In this document: piece by piece, positions 1 to 9,875 of the stretch
Layout of the letters: the number at the start of each line of letters is the position of its first letter
How positions within the stretch are numbered: position 1 is the first letter of the stretch
NCBI GenBank assembly: GCA_001017865.1
Contig: LATQ01000239.1
Span: 1 to 18,860, forward strand
Length of the DNA: 18,860 nucleotides
Reading direction: 5' to 3'
Origin: Rhodococcus sp. IITR03
GTDB lineage: Bacteria; Actinomycetota; Actinomycetes; Mycobacteriales; Mycobacteriaceae
Notes under the pieces: generated by a model
Databases searched by the model: none
What the model was told of the DNA's origin: nothing
The model's input: only the letters and a program-made list of their open reading frames with translations
Made by a program: the position numbers and the translations under genes

Positions 1-1339
<1,339 letters not shown>

Positions 1340-1513
1340 GTGGATCTCCTTTCGGGCGAGACTTTCCGCCCGTCACCGGATATTCGACCCGACGGGTATG
1401 TCGGGAGTGCGACCGGAATGTGGCGTACATATTGCGCCGTTGCACATCGCCCCCGCAGACCGTTCACCTGCGGAAGCTGTGCGACGCGGCGGTGATACCG
1501 CGGAAAACTCGAT
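1340..1513. other. Intergenic region with small inverted repeats between LLM1 and the flavin-supply genes
   Basis: This is the only gap above 100 bases inside the LLM3-ribB run. It holds several short inverted repeats: cgggcg/cgcccg (1353-1358 with 1367-1372) directly upstream of the FMN reductase ribosome site, cccgac/gtcggg (1388-1393 with 1400-1405), ccgcag/ctgcgg near 1455-1475, and gcggt/accgc (1489-1493 with 1497-1501) just after LLM1. None is long enough to call a terminator. They could tune expression of the reductase-ribB segment relative to the monooxygenases. No convincing -10/-35 pair was seen. Confidence 0.4.
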
Positions 1514-2782
1514 CTATCCGCCGGTGGGGACCGACCGGGCGAGGCGCTCCCGGAACGTGCCCTCTGCATATTCGTTGCGGGCGAGTCCGCGGCGCTGGAG
1601 TTCGGGGACCAGACCGTCGAGCACCTCGTCGAGGTAACGCCGGGTGATGAGGCCTCCCCCACCGTGGAAGAGCAGGAACCCGTCGCCGCCGACGATCTCC
1701 ATCGCTTCCTCCATGCGGTCCGCGACCGTCGCCGGCGTTCCGACCAGGTCGAGGGAGGTCGATTCGCCGGTGCTTCCGAGGACCTGCCGGAGCGAGGATC
1801 CCTCGGTCAGCCGCTTCATCGTGTCGAGGATGCTCTGTGCCCCGTTGGTGGTGGCGTCCGCGGGAATCGGTGCATCGAGATCGTAGGTCGAGAAGTCGAT
1901 CTCGGAGATGTTGGACAGCTGGACGATCCGCCGCAGGAAGTTGTCCGACTCCGGTGAGTACATGCGGTCGCGTTTCGCAACCGCTTCGGCGTCGGTCTCC
2001 CCCAGGATCGGTGTGACCATGTAGAGCACCCGGCACCGGTCCGGATCGCCGCCGCTGCGTTCGATCCGTTCCCGGATGCCGTCCCGGTACTTCTTCATGG
2101 CGTCGAGGCCCACCGGGACGGAGACGATCAGGTCGGCCCATTCGGCTGCGAAATCCATGCCCGCGGGTGATCCGCCGGCCTGGCACAGGACCGGCCGTTC
2201 CTGCCGACTCATGGGGGCGGACGGGCCGTTCACCCGGTAGTAGCGGCCGTCGAAGTCGATTCCATCGGTACCCGACCACATCGCGGAGGTCACGCGGAGG
2301 TACTCGTCGGCGCGGAGGTAGCGCTCGTCGTGTTCCCACAGCTTCTCCAGCCCGACGTTCCGCGCCGCGAGGTCCTCGAACGAGGTGACGATGTTCCACC
2401 CGTTCCGGCCGTCGGACAGTTCGTCGAGCGTCGCCTGCATCCGCGCCAGCCGATCCGGTGGGTACAGGCTCGTGCTCATGGTGGTCACCACGCCGAGGCG
2501 GCTGGTCTCCTGGGAGATGGCCGCCGCCAGCGGAAGCGGATCGTGTTTGGGGGCCTTCACGGTGGCCTTGAACTCCGCGACCATGTCACCGCCGAAGTTC
2601 TCCGGAACGACGCTCGAATCCTCGAGCATGACGAAGTCGAGGCAACTGCGCTCGAGGGCCTTGGCCATGTCCACGTAGAAGCTGCCGTCGGTCCATGCCC
2701 GCGGATTCGGCCCTGCCCAGGACCGGTTCCATCCGGTGGGCATGTAGTTGACGAACCATCCGAGCGTCATCGGCTCGTTCAT
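1514..2782 (-). CDS. LLM1: FMNH2-dependent monooxygenase, NtaA/SnaA/DszA family
   Basis: 422 aa and intact, the usual length of the family. It begins MTLGWFVNYMP (the HLGWF-type first strand of the TIM barrel), then FYVDMAKALER near 36-44, VMLEDSSVV near 51-59, DGRNGWNIVTSFEDLAARN near 124-142 and CQAGGSPAG near 200-208 (FMN phosphate region), ending in LVGTP, VGGDGFLL and ELQRRGLARNEY. These are signatures of the nitrilotriacetate monooxygenase-type branch, whose members oxidatively cleave C-N or C-S bonds using FMNH2 and O2. The segment around 170-195 is shortened compared with LLM3 and LLM4: it goes straight from GTDGIDFDGRYY to NGPSAP, without the ADxxSGxYxDxxKVHxI stretch, so its active-site mouth probably differs. 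Start ATG at 2782 has GGAGG 7 bases upstream and overlaps the LLM2 stop (ATGA). A longer open frame continues upstream of 2782 but is the shadow of LLM2. The substrate is unknown. Confidence 0.92.
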   Translation of the reverse strand: MNEPMTLGWFVNYMPTGWNRSWAGPNPRAWTDGSFYVDMAKALERSCLDFVMLEDSSVVPENFGGDMVAEFKATVKAPKHDPLPLAAAISQETSRLGVVTTMSTSLYPPDRLARMQATLDELSDGRNGWNIVTSFEDLAARNVGLEKLWEHDERYLRADEYLRVTSAMWSGTDGIDFDGRYYRVNGPSAPMSRQERPVLCQAGGSPAGMDFAAEWADLIVSVPVGLDAMKKYRDGIRERIERSGGDPDRCRVLYMVTPILGETDAEAVAKRDRMYSPESDNFLRRIVQLSNISEIDFSTYDLDAPIPADATTNGAQSILDTMKRLTEGSSLRQVLGSTGESTSLDLVGTPATVADRMEEAMEIVGGDGFLLFHGGGGLITRRYLDEVLDGLVPELQRRGLARNEYAEGTFRERLARSVPTGG

Positions 2783-3667
2783 ACCGGTACCTCCTGTTCG
2801 GCGTGATACGGGACGAACTCGAAATCGGATGCGCTCAGACCGAATCGGTCGCGGAGGAGACCACCCCTCGGAGTGGGCACGAGCGCCGGGAGCGTCTCGT
2901 GCAGCACCTGCCCGAGCAGACGGCCGTCGGTGACGCCGCAGAAGGCGTAGCCGTCGGCCGAGGTCACCGGGGGTGCGGCCGCGGCGTCCCCCGCGACTTT
3001 CAACAACACCCGATCCGCGCTCGCCCGCGCTGCGGGAATGTCTTCCTCGGATCCGACGACGAGAACGTCGGCGACGTCCGATTCTGCTGCGTTCGGCCGA
3101 TATTCGGCGAAGCGCACCGCGCGTCCCTGTGGTGGGCGGGGCGCGTTCAGCGGACCGCGGGTGGAGAAGTAGGGGCCGTGATAGTTCGTGACGTGGACGC
3201 AGTCGGCATCCACGTACCGCCCGGAGGGCACGTCCGCGACGAGAGCGTCGGGCTCCCACGAGTTGCCGAGCGCAGCGGTCGCGGCGAGATAATCGGCGAG
3301 CGCGTCCTGCCGTTCCGCCGCGGTCGCGGTGCCGGCCGACCAGCGTTCACTGTCGTCGGAACAGGTGGTGCCGGTGTCGCGACCGGAGACGAACCATCCC
3401 GCGCGCCGCGGGTCAGGGCATCGAGCGTGCCCAGGGCTCGGGCTGTGAGGAAGGGCGGCCGGCTCCACGGCGAGATCTCCGCGACGAGACCGATCCGCGA
3501 CGCACGCCGTGAGGCAGCCGCAGCGAGCAACAACGCCTCCGGGCAGTCCGCCTCGCCGGGAAGGACCACCGCATCGGCACCGGCGAGATCGAGGTGGAGG
3601 ACGGTGCGGAGCATCGTCGCAGCGTTGCCGGGTTCGAGGAACCACACGGCTATCGGCTGGTGGGCAT
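2779..3667 (-). CDS. LLM2: short, divergent luciferase-like protein, possibly non-catalytic (two frameshifts)
   Basis: Repaired length is about 296 aa against 420-445 for its neighbours. The relationship shows in VWFLEPG (for GWF), LGTLDALTRGRAGW (for LxNLTGGRVGW), NSWEPDALVADVPSGRYVDADCVH and FSTRGPLNAPRPPQGRAV. After that the family pattern fails: the QAGGSxxG FMN-phosphate motif is absent, GWNIVTS is replaced by GWFVSGRDTGTT, and the C-terminal third is compressed. Two bases seem missing: near 3405, and near 3657, where one extra C both opens ATG at 3667 for LLM2 and closes the hydrolase upstream with TAG. The ATG then has AGGAGG 4 bases upstream. Its stop overlaps the LLM1 start (ATGA), so equal production with LLM1 is likely. 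I infer a partner subunit (compare LuxB with LuxA) or a decayed paralogue. Confidence 0.72.
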
Positions 3668-4484
3668 TCGACCTCCTCGGAGACGTCGGTGAGGAATTCG
3701 ATGTAGTGCTCGAGGACCGTGGCGGGATCCTGGTCGAGGATGTATCCGCCGCCCTCGAGAGGGACGTACCGTGCGTGTGGGATCGCCCGCCTCGTTTCCG
3801 GGACGTAGGGATGGAGCACGTCGGAGGTGCCACACAGCAGGAGCGCCGGGGCCGCGACGGCCTCCAGCAGAGCACCGACATCGGTGGAGAAAACCGCGAG
3901 ATACGCTTCGTGCCAACGCACTCCGGCCCGGAGCTTGTCCACCGCCTCGCGATGCCGGAGCGCGACGTCCGGCGCAAACGCGAGGTCCGCATCGATCGTT
4001 CCGACCTGTTCCCAGGCCGTCAGCAGATGTGCACCGTCGGCGGCCGGCGTCATCGCCGTGACCCCGGCGTGCCACCGGGCACGGTCCGCCGGCGACATGG
4101 CCACCGCCCCGACCATCGCCAGACTCGCGGTCCGGTCGGGGTGACGCGCTGCGATCGTCGCTGCGATGGCGGCGCCGGTGTGATGCCCCAGCAGGTGCGC
4201 GTGCAGGACACCGAGGGAGTCGAGCAGCGCGATCATATCGTCGGCCCACCACTGCAGGGCGTACTGCTCACGTGGGGCGAAGGACATCCCGAAGCCGGAG
4301 TGTCCGGGGCGATCAGCGTGTAGCGCTCGCCGTGACCGGCCTCGAGGAACTTCGCGGCGAACGCCTCGTACATCTCCGACGACGAGGCCGTCTGGTGCAG
4401 CAGGAGCACGACCTCGGGGCCCGACCCCGCCGTGCGGGCGTGAACCTGCCCGCACGGCGTGTCGACATAGATGCGATACATCAT
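3650..4484 (-). CDS. Alpha/beta-hydrolase fold protein with GHHTG elbow (one to two frameshifts)
   Basis: Repaired length is about 278 aa. Fold signatures are GSGPEVVLLLHQTASSSEMY (oxyanion strand and loop), YTLIAPDTPGFGMS, LLGHHTGAAIAATIAARHPDR (elbow helix), LLLCGTSDVLHPYVPETRR and EGGGYILDQDPATVLEHYIEFL. The elbow has His where Ser, Asp or Cys is expected in GxNxG, and the site that normally supplies the catalytic His reads GGGYILDQ. The Asp of GTSDVL is kept. It is therefore not a standard esterase, although a GHHTG-type subgroup is, as I recall, recurrent. One base is missing near 4295 (restored: APDTPGFGMS) and one near 3657. Start ATG at 4484 overlaps the LLM3 stop (TGATG). Compare RutD, an alpha/beta hydrolase in a flavin-monooxygenase operon. 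Substrate unknown. Confidence 0.85.
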
Positions 4485-5797
4485 CAGCTGAACGAGCGAA
4501 GATTCTCGCGCAGCGTGGAGTGGGCGTAGTCGGTGCGCAGCAGACCGCGGCGCTGCAGCGCGGGAGCGACACCGTCGGTCATCTCGGCGATCGACCGGCG
4601 GCTGATGGGCTGTCCGTAGATGAGGAAACCGTCGCCACCGACCTCCTGCATGAACTCGTCCATCTGTGCGGCGATCGAATCCGGAGTACCGACCATCTCG
4701 GTGGTCTGGACGCGCATTCCGCTGAAGCCCTCGCGGATGGTGCGGCCGCCGAGCTGCTTGCGCCAAACCTCGAGCTGGCTCTGGTGCCCGTTGGTCGAGA
4801 CGTCGTCCGGAATCGGCTGATCCGGGTCGAACTGGGAGAAGTCGATCTCCATGGTCGCCGCGAAGTGCGCCATCTGGACCTCGAAGTTGTGTTCCTTGCG
4901 GGCGTACCAGGCGGCGTTCTTCTCCTTGGCCTCCTGTTCCGTCTCACCGACGATCGGGTACACCACCGAGAACACCTTGATGTCGTCGGGATTGCGGCCG
5001 AACTTGGCCGCCCGGGCGCGGATGTCGGCGCGGTACTCCTTCGCCCCTTCGACGCCGTGCGGGATGGTGAGGATGATGTCGGCGTGCTTGGCGGCGAAGT
5101 CGCGGCCCCGCGGCGATCCGCCGGCCTGGCAGAAGACCGGACGCCCACCCGGTCCCGGAGGAACGTTCAACGGTCCGCGCGATTTGTAGAAGCGACCTTC
5201 GTGGTGGATCGGATGGACCTTCTTGTAGTCGGCGTAGTAGCCGCTCTCCGGGTCGGCGAGGATGGCACCGTCCTCCCACGATCCCCACAGCTTCATCGCG
5301 ACGTCGACGAACTCCTCGGCCATCTCGTACCGGAGATCGTGTTCCGGCAGTTTGTCGAGGCCGTAGTTCTGGGCGGCGAGGTCCTCGCTGGAGGTCACGA
5401 TGTTCCAGCCCACTCGGCCACCGGTGAGGTTGTTGAGCGTCGCGAACTGCCGTGCCAGCTGGTAGGGGTGGTAGAAGGTCGTCGAGGCGGTGGCGATGAT
5501 GCCGATGTGCTCGGTGGCGGCGGCGAGCATCGAGGCTGCCACGACCGGGTCCATCTTCGGTGCGTAGCGGGCGTGCTTGAGTTCGATCTCGGCGGTGCCG
5601 CGGTAGATGTCGCTCACCATGAGCGAGTCCTCGATCATGAGGAAGTCGAAGCCGGCCCGCTCGAGGTTCCGGACCATGTCGACGTAGAAGCGACCGTTGA
5701 AGTAGTTGGTGGTGGCGTCGATGCCGCTGTACGGCGACTTCCATTCGGGGGCAGCGAGGTTGCCGAACCAGCCGAGACGGAACGGATCTGCAGTCAT
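4484..5797 (-). CDS. LLM3: FMNH2-dependent monooxygenase, NtaA/SnaA/DszA family
   Basis: 437 aa, intact and the most canonical of the four paralogues. In order: FRLGWFGNLA (6-15), NGRFYVDMVRNLERAGFDFL (34-53), MIEDS (54-58), LTGGRVGWNIVTSSEDLAAQ (124-143), EHDLRYEMAEEFVDV (152-166), SWEDGAILADPESGYYADYK (173-192), KVHPIHHEGRFYKSRGPLN (193-211), CQAGGSPRGRDFAAKHAD (223-240), ETTEMVGTPDSIA-like sequence near 365-375 and VGGDGFLI (386-393). Relatives oxidise nitrilotriacetate, EDTA, dibenzothiophene sulfone and pristinamycin precursors with FMNH2 supplied by a separate reductase. Start ATG at 5797 is preceded by AAGGACC about 7 bases away. It is the first catabolic gene after the importer, separated from it by 81 bases holding two hairpins. 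The exact substrate is not predictable from sequence alone. Confidence 0.94.
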   Translation of the reverse strand: MTADPFRLGWFGNLAAPEWKSPYSGIDATTNYFNGRFYVDMVRNLERAGFDFLMIEDSLMVSDIYRGTAEIELKHARYAPKMDPVVAASMLAAATEHIGIIATASTTFYHPYQLARQFATLNNLTGGRVGWNIVTSSEDLAAQNYGLDKLPEHDLRYEMAEEFVDVAMKLWGSWEDGAILADPESGYYADYKKVHPIHHEGRFYKSRGPLNVPPGPGGRPVFCQAGGSPRGRDFAAKHADIILTIPHGVEGAKEYRADIRARAAKFGRNPDDIKVFSVVYPIVGETEQEAKEKNAAWYARKEHNFEVQMAHFAATMEIDFSQFDPDQPIPDDVSTNGHQSQLEVWRKQLGGRTIREGFSGMRVQTTEMVGTPDSIAAQMDEFMQEVGGDGFLIYGQPISRRSIAEMTDGVAPALQRRGLLRTDYAHSTLRENLRSFS

Positions 5798-5825
5798 GTT
5801 CGTGGTCCTTCTCTTCGTCGAACGC

Positions 5826-5845
5826 GGTCCCGCTGTCGCGGGACC
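5826..5845 (-). other. Stem-loop in the ATPase1-LLM3 spacer (8-bp stem)
   Basis: ggtcccgc (5826-5833) pairs perfectly with gcgggacc (5838-5845) around a 4-base loop (tgtc). It sits 29 bases upstream of the LLM3 start. No T run follows on the minus strand, so a processing, stabilising or attenuating role is more likely than full termination. Confidence 0.55.
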
Positions 5846-5855
5846 CGGAGTCTGT

Positions 5856-5874
5856 GCCGTCGGGATCCGACGGC
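5856..5874 (-). other. Second stem-loop in the ATPase1-LLM3 spacer (8-bp stem)
   Basis: gccgtcgg (5856-5863) pairs perfectly with ccgacggc (5867-5874) around a 3-base loop (gat), directly after the ATPase1 stop at 5879. Together with the hairpin at 5826-5845 it forms a tandem structure between the importer and monooxygenase parts of the transcript. Confidence 0.5.
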
Positions 5875-5878
5875 GGGG

Positions 5879-7393
5879 TCAGTGGGTTGCCAGGAGTGCG
5901 TCGTCCGCCGGGGACTCGCACGCTTCGAGCAGTTGCTGCTCGGTCAATTGCGGGCCGGACAGTTCGTCGATCAGGCGGCCGTGGTGGAGCACCAGCACCC
6001 GATGGCACACGGCCGCGAGGAGTTCGTGTTCACCGGAGAACACCACCACCGCCGCGCCCTTCGTCGCTGCTGCCATCGCGTCGGCGAGCAGGTCCTTGGC
6101 CGAGCCGGGATCCACACCCTGGGTCGGTTCGTCCAGGAGCAGGACCTTGGGGTCCAGTTGCAGCCATTTCGCGAACACGACCTTCTGCTGGTTGCCGCCG
6201 CTGAAGGCGGACATCGGCAGTTCGGGCCGGTTCGGGTGGACGTTCACCTCGGTCATCAGCCGGGCGGCACGCTCCCGCATCGCGTAGGTGTCCAGCCTTT
6301 CCAGCGCCGGTGCCGGTGCACCACGGGAGAATCACGTTCTCCTCGGCGGTGCCTTCCACCCAGCATCCGTCACGCAACCGGTTCCCCGGGACGAGGGTCA
6401 TCCCGTGGTCGATCGCCTGCCGCGGATCACTCGCGCGCAGTTCGGCTCCGTCCACCGCGACGTTCCGGCGGTGGGCCTCTCGTCCCCGGCCAGGAGCATC
6501 GGCAGTTCTTCCTGCCCCATGCCGCAAGGCCGGTGACGCGACGACCTCGCCGGCGCGGACCGTGAGATCGACGTCCGTGACGCGCCGGCCGGTGAGTCCC
6601 CGCACCGTCAGGCGCGGGGCGCGAACTCCACGCTCGGAGGGGCCGGGTAGAAGTCGTCCATGCGCCGGCCGAGCATGTGGCGACGAGTTCGGAGCGGCTC
6701 GTGTCCTCGATCGTGACCTCGACGACGTCGCGGCCGGCGCGCATCACCGTCGCGCGGTCGCACACCTCCATGACCTCGGCGAGCCGATGGCTGATGAAGA
6801 TCACGCCGGCACCGGTGTCCGCGACGCGGCGCATGAGCGCGAGCAGCCGGGACGCCTCGGGACGGGGCAGAGCAGCGGTCGGCTCGTCGAGGATGAACAG
6901 CTGCTCGTCGGTGTTGCCGTCCATCAGACGCATGGCCCGGACCACCGCGAGCAGGGCGCGCTCGGCGGGCTGAGGGTCGACACCTGGCGTCGAGCGGGAA
7001 GTCGAATCCGAGCCGGTTCATCAGTTCCCGGTAGACGGCCTTCTCCCGTCCGACCCGCACCGGGGCCAGCAGGCGAGCACCGTACCTGGCGTTCGCTCCC
7101 AGGTTCTCGAGCACGGTCATGTCGTCGACCAGCCCGATGTCCTGGTGGATGACGGCGATGCCGTGTTCGTGCGGAGCATCCACCGGCAGGGTCAGGGTAC
7201 GGCCGAACACCTCGACCGAACCCTCGTCCGGTGTCACCACCCCGGTCAGCGACTTCACCAGTGTGCTCTTGCCGCAACCGTTCTGGCCGAGCAGAGCGTG
7301 GACCTCGCCGGGGCGGACGTGCAGGTTCAGGCCGTCGAGCGCGACCGCGCCACCGTAGGACTTGCGCAGGCCGACCACGTTGAGTGCCGTCAT
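5879..7393 (-). CDS. ATPase1: CUT2 (RbsA/MglA-type) ABC importer ATPase, about nine frameshifts
   Basis: Repaired length is about 507 aa, normal for a two-domain sugar-type ATPase. NBD1 has Walker A GQNGCGKSTL, Q loop VIHQDIG, Walker B LFILDEPTAALP and H loop FISHRLAEV, but its signature reads STLSPAERALLAVVRA instead of LSxGQxQ. NBD2 has no Walker A (GLAGMGQEELP) but a perfect FSGGNQQKVVFAKWL signature and LLLDEPTQGVDPGSA. The single competent site is thus Walker A/B of NBD1 with the NBD2 signature. Start ATG at 7393 overlaps the permease1 stop (ATGA). Single bases seem missing near 6984, 6969, 6677, 6611, 6539, 6522, 6465, 6323 and 6300; with all nine restored the frame closes on TGA at 5879. 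Residual identity is high throughout, so I treat it as one functional gene in faulty sequence. It energises permease1. Confidence 0.85.
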
Positions 7394-8406
7394 GTCCGGG
7401 CTCCTGCCCGGCGCTTGCCGACCAGCTTGGCGGCAGTGACGGACACGATGAGCGCGAGTCCGTAGAAGACGTTGGTCACCCAGGTCTGCGCGCCGAGCAA
7501 CTGGAGTGCGGTGATGCCGACGGTCAGCAGGTAGAGGGCAGCGACGGTGCCCCACGCGTTGAACCGGCCCACGGTGATCGCGGTCGCGCCGAGGAAGGCC
7601 GCCGCAAAGGGCTGCAGCATGTACTGGGCGCCGACGCTCGGGTCGACCGCTCCGAAGTATCCGGCGAAGCAGATGCCGATGAAGGCCGCGATCAGGCCGG
7701 ACACGATGTACGCCGAGGTCCGGATGCGGTCGACGGAGATGCCGGCCAACCGTGCCGCGGCGCGGTTGCCCCCGATGAAGACCGTGTACCGGCCGAGCGG
7801 CGTGCGCTGGTAGACGTACCAGAGCACCACCACGAGCACCCAGGCGTACCAGGTGATCATCGGCAGGCCGAGCAATTGCGAGCGGGAGAAGTTCACGAAA
7901 CCGTCGGGGACGCCGGCCACGATCCGGCTGTCGGTGATCAGGTACGCGAAACCTGCCAGCGCCGTGTACGAGCCGAGTGTGGCGACGAACGAGTCGACAC
8001 CCACCCGCACCACGATGAGTGCATTGATGGCTCCGACCAGCGCACCGAGGGCCAGGGCGGTGAGGATCGCGACGTAGGCCGGATAGCCGTTCTTCGTCAT
8101 CACGGCCACGATCGCCGCTGTCGCCACCATCGTCTGCGAGATGGAGAGGTCGAAGTCTCCGAGCCGGAGCACGATCGTCGCGGTCAGAGCGAGCAGGAGC
8201 ACCAGGGACTGGGCGTTGAGCATCGTGGTGAACAACGATGCCGTGCGGAACTGAGGGAGGGTAGCGACACACAGCAGGACGAGCAGTCCGAGTGCGCCGA
8301 CGAGGGCCCAGCGTTCGAACGCCCCGTCGAAGCGGGAAGAATTCTTCGTCACGGGGGATACCGTCTCCGTGAGCGTCGTGTCGGGGGTCGTGGCGGAAGT
8401 CGTCAT
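7390..8406 (-). CDS. Permease1: CUT2 (RbsC-type) ABC transporter membrane subunit
   Basis: 338 aa, intact. About nine to ten hydrophobic segments follow a 40-residue cytoplasmic N terminus: for example WALVGALGLLVLLCVATL, SLVLLLALTATIVLRLGDFD (the GDFDLS motif typical of BPD_transp_2 permeases), ILTALALGALVGAINALIVV, ITWYAWVLVVVLWYVY and IVSGLIAAFIGICFAGYFGA. The ATPase-coupling loop reads GGNRAAARLAGISVDRIR, close to the consensus of RbsC-like proteins. Start ATG at 8406 (AGGAGATCCC spacing) was chosen over an upstream ATG at 8445 that lies inside SBP1. It begins 20 bases after the SBP1 stop and overlaps ATPase1 by ATGA. It forms the pore for the SBP1 ligand; CUT2 permeases also carry nucleosides and other polar solutes, so sugar is not assured. 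Confidence 0.93.
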   Translation of the reverse strand: MTTSATTPDTTLTETVSPVTKNSSRFDGAFERWALVGALGLLVLLCVATLPQFRTASLFTTMLNAQSLVLLLALTATIVLRLGDFDLSISQTMVATAAIVAVMTKNGYPAYVAILTALALGALVGAINALIVVRVGVDSFVATLGSYTALAGFAYLITDSRIVAGVPDGFVNFSRSQLLGLPMITWYAWVLVVVLWYVYQRTPLGRYTVFIGGNRAAARLAGISVDRIRTSAYIVSGLIAAFIGICFAGYFGAVDPSVGAQYMLQPFAAAFLGATAITVGRFNAWGTVAALYLLTVGITALQLLGAQTWVTNVFYGLALIVSVTAAKLVGKRRAGART

Positions 8407-8426
8407 GGGATCTCCTGTTCGGCCGG

Positions 8427-9570
8427 TTACTGAGCCGAGGACCACGCGGACACGAATGCCGCCTGGTAGTCCGTATATTCGGGCGCGATCGACTCGACGC
8501 TCGCATCACCCACGTTGTCGGCGTCGACGACGCGGGTCGGGATCACGTAGCCCGGAGCGCTCTCACCGAGGATCGCGCGGGCGAGGTCGTCGACGGCCAG
8601 CCAGCCGATCCAGCCGGCGGGCGGGGTCGCGATGTCCATGTCCTGGCCGGAACCGCCCGCGATCGCGTCGAGGTTCGGCTGCAGACCGTCGCGGCTGAGC
8701 ACCTTGGCCTTGGAATTGGCCGCGGCCAGCACGGGGTCCACGTAGTCACGGCGCTGTCCCACACGGGGAAGATGTAGTCGATGTCGGGTTGGCGCTGCAG
8801 CGTGGTCTGCAGCTGGCTGCCACATCGGTCGCCACATTGGCGACGTCGACGTCGATGATCGTCACGGTGCAGTCGGGGCATTCCGCCTCGATCTGCGACT
8901 TCGCACCCTGGGCGAGGTAGTCCCACACGGTGACCGAGGTGGACGAGATGATCGCCAGGTTCCCGGCGCAGCCGCTGTCGGCCATGACCCAGTCGGCGGC
9001 CATCGCCCCGTCGGCGCTGAAATCCGCGGTGAGGTTGCCGTACATGCCCGACGGGACCGCGTCGTCCGGATCGGAGTTGAGGGTGTTCTGCACCGGGATG
9101 CCGGCGGCTTCGGCGGAGGCCAGTGCCGACGACACCACGCTCGGATCGATACCGACCAGGATGATGCCTGCCGCCCTCTGCGCGACGGCCTGTTCGATGC
9201 CTTCGTTGAAGCGGTTGGTCATGCCCTGACCGTCGAAGCGGACCACCTTCATCCCGGCGGCCTCGGCGGCTTCCTCGACACCTTCGACCATGTCCACTGA
9301 GAACTGGTTCATCGTCACGGTGATGAACCAGATGGTGTCACCTTGGAGCGCGGCGAGGTCCAGGGGTGCGGTCGGGGCGATCAGCTCGGACGGGGCGGTC
9401 GCGGCGGCGAGACGCGCCTGCACGCCGTCGACACATTCCTGCGCCGAGGCGGAGAGGGTCCTGTCCGAAGTGTCGTCCGATCCGACGTCGGTGGCCGCCG
9501 TGCAGGCGGACAGTGCGAGCGACGCACCGAGGAAGAGGGCCCCGACGGCCGTATGCTTGAGCGATTTCAT
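8427..9570 (-). CDS. SBP1: lipoprotein solute-binding protein of CUT2 importer (two frameshifts)
   Basis: Repaired length is 381 aa. The signal peptide MKSLKHTAVGALFLGASLAL ends in lipobox LSAC, so the mature protein is lipid-anchored outside the membrane. The Peripla_BP_4 (ribose/AI-2) fold begins at DTIWFITVTMNQFSVDMVEG and continues with GIILVGIDPSVVSSALASAE (domain crossing), WVMADSGCAGNLAIISST, AECPDCTVTIIDVDV and, after repair, IDYIFPVWDSAVTYVDPVLA. One base is missing near 8816 and one near 8746; restoring both gives the frame ending AFVSAWSSAQ. Start ATG at 9570 has GGAGA 4 bases upstream. The ECPDCT pair of cysteines is shared with SBP2. It is the first gene of cassette A and would set its substrate specificity. 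Ligand unknown. Confidence 0.88.
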
Positions 9571-9685
9571 GCGTTCTCCGGTTCCAGCTACACGCCCGTG
9601 ATGCAGTGCATCGGCCGGGCACGGGATCGAGTTCACGGCGACACCACAACTCGTTCGCCTCAGTGACGACGCTCAGTCAACGCGG

Positions 9686-9732
9686 CATCGATTTCGCCGC
9701 CTGGTCGACGCATTTGCGCGTCGATTTCGCCG
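9686..9732. repeat. Direct repeat pair, core TCGATTTCGCCG, 33 bases apart
   Basis: tcgatttcgccg occurs at 9688-9699 and again at 9721-9732; including flanks, gc(a/g)tcgatttcgccg matches at 14 of 15 positions. The 33-base period equals about three helical turns, so bound proteins would lie on the same face of DNA. The core CGATTTCG recurs in inverted orientation upstream of GntR1 (10751-10758). A regulator-binding role is inferred from position and spacing. Confidence 0.5.
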
Positions 9733-9875
9733 TGTAACCCTCTCGGGCGCTGCATCCGGTGAGCGATTCGTGCAGGTCGACGGGGTCGGCCGGTCCGAGC
9801 TCGATCCGGCATCCGGTCAATACGCCGAGAGCGCTCCCCTATTCGCCGGGGCCGCACTCCCCCGGAAAGCGGAAA

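Noticed and set aside
4520..6565. 681-residue open frame on the plus strand
   Set aside because: It is antisense to LLM3 and ATPase1, is Arg/Val/Gly-rich low-complexity sequence with no family motif, and is a side effect of high G+C codon usage.
5879..7393. ATPase1 as a true pseudogene
   Set aside because: All catalytic motifs and both domains survive, and nine single-base restorations give a normal 507-residue protein; sequence error is more likely, though not proven.
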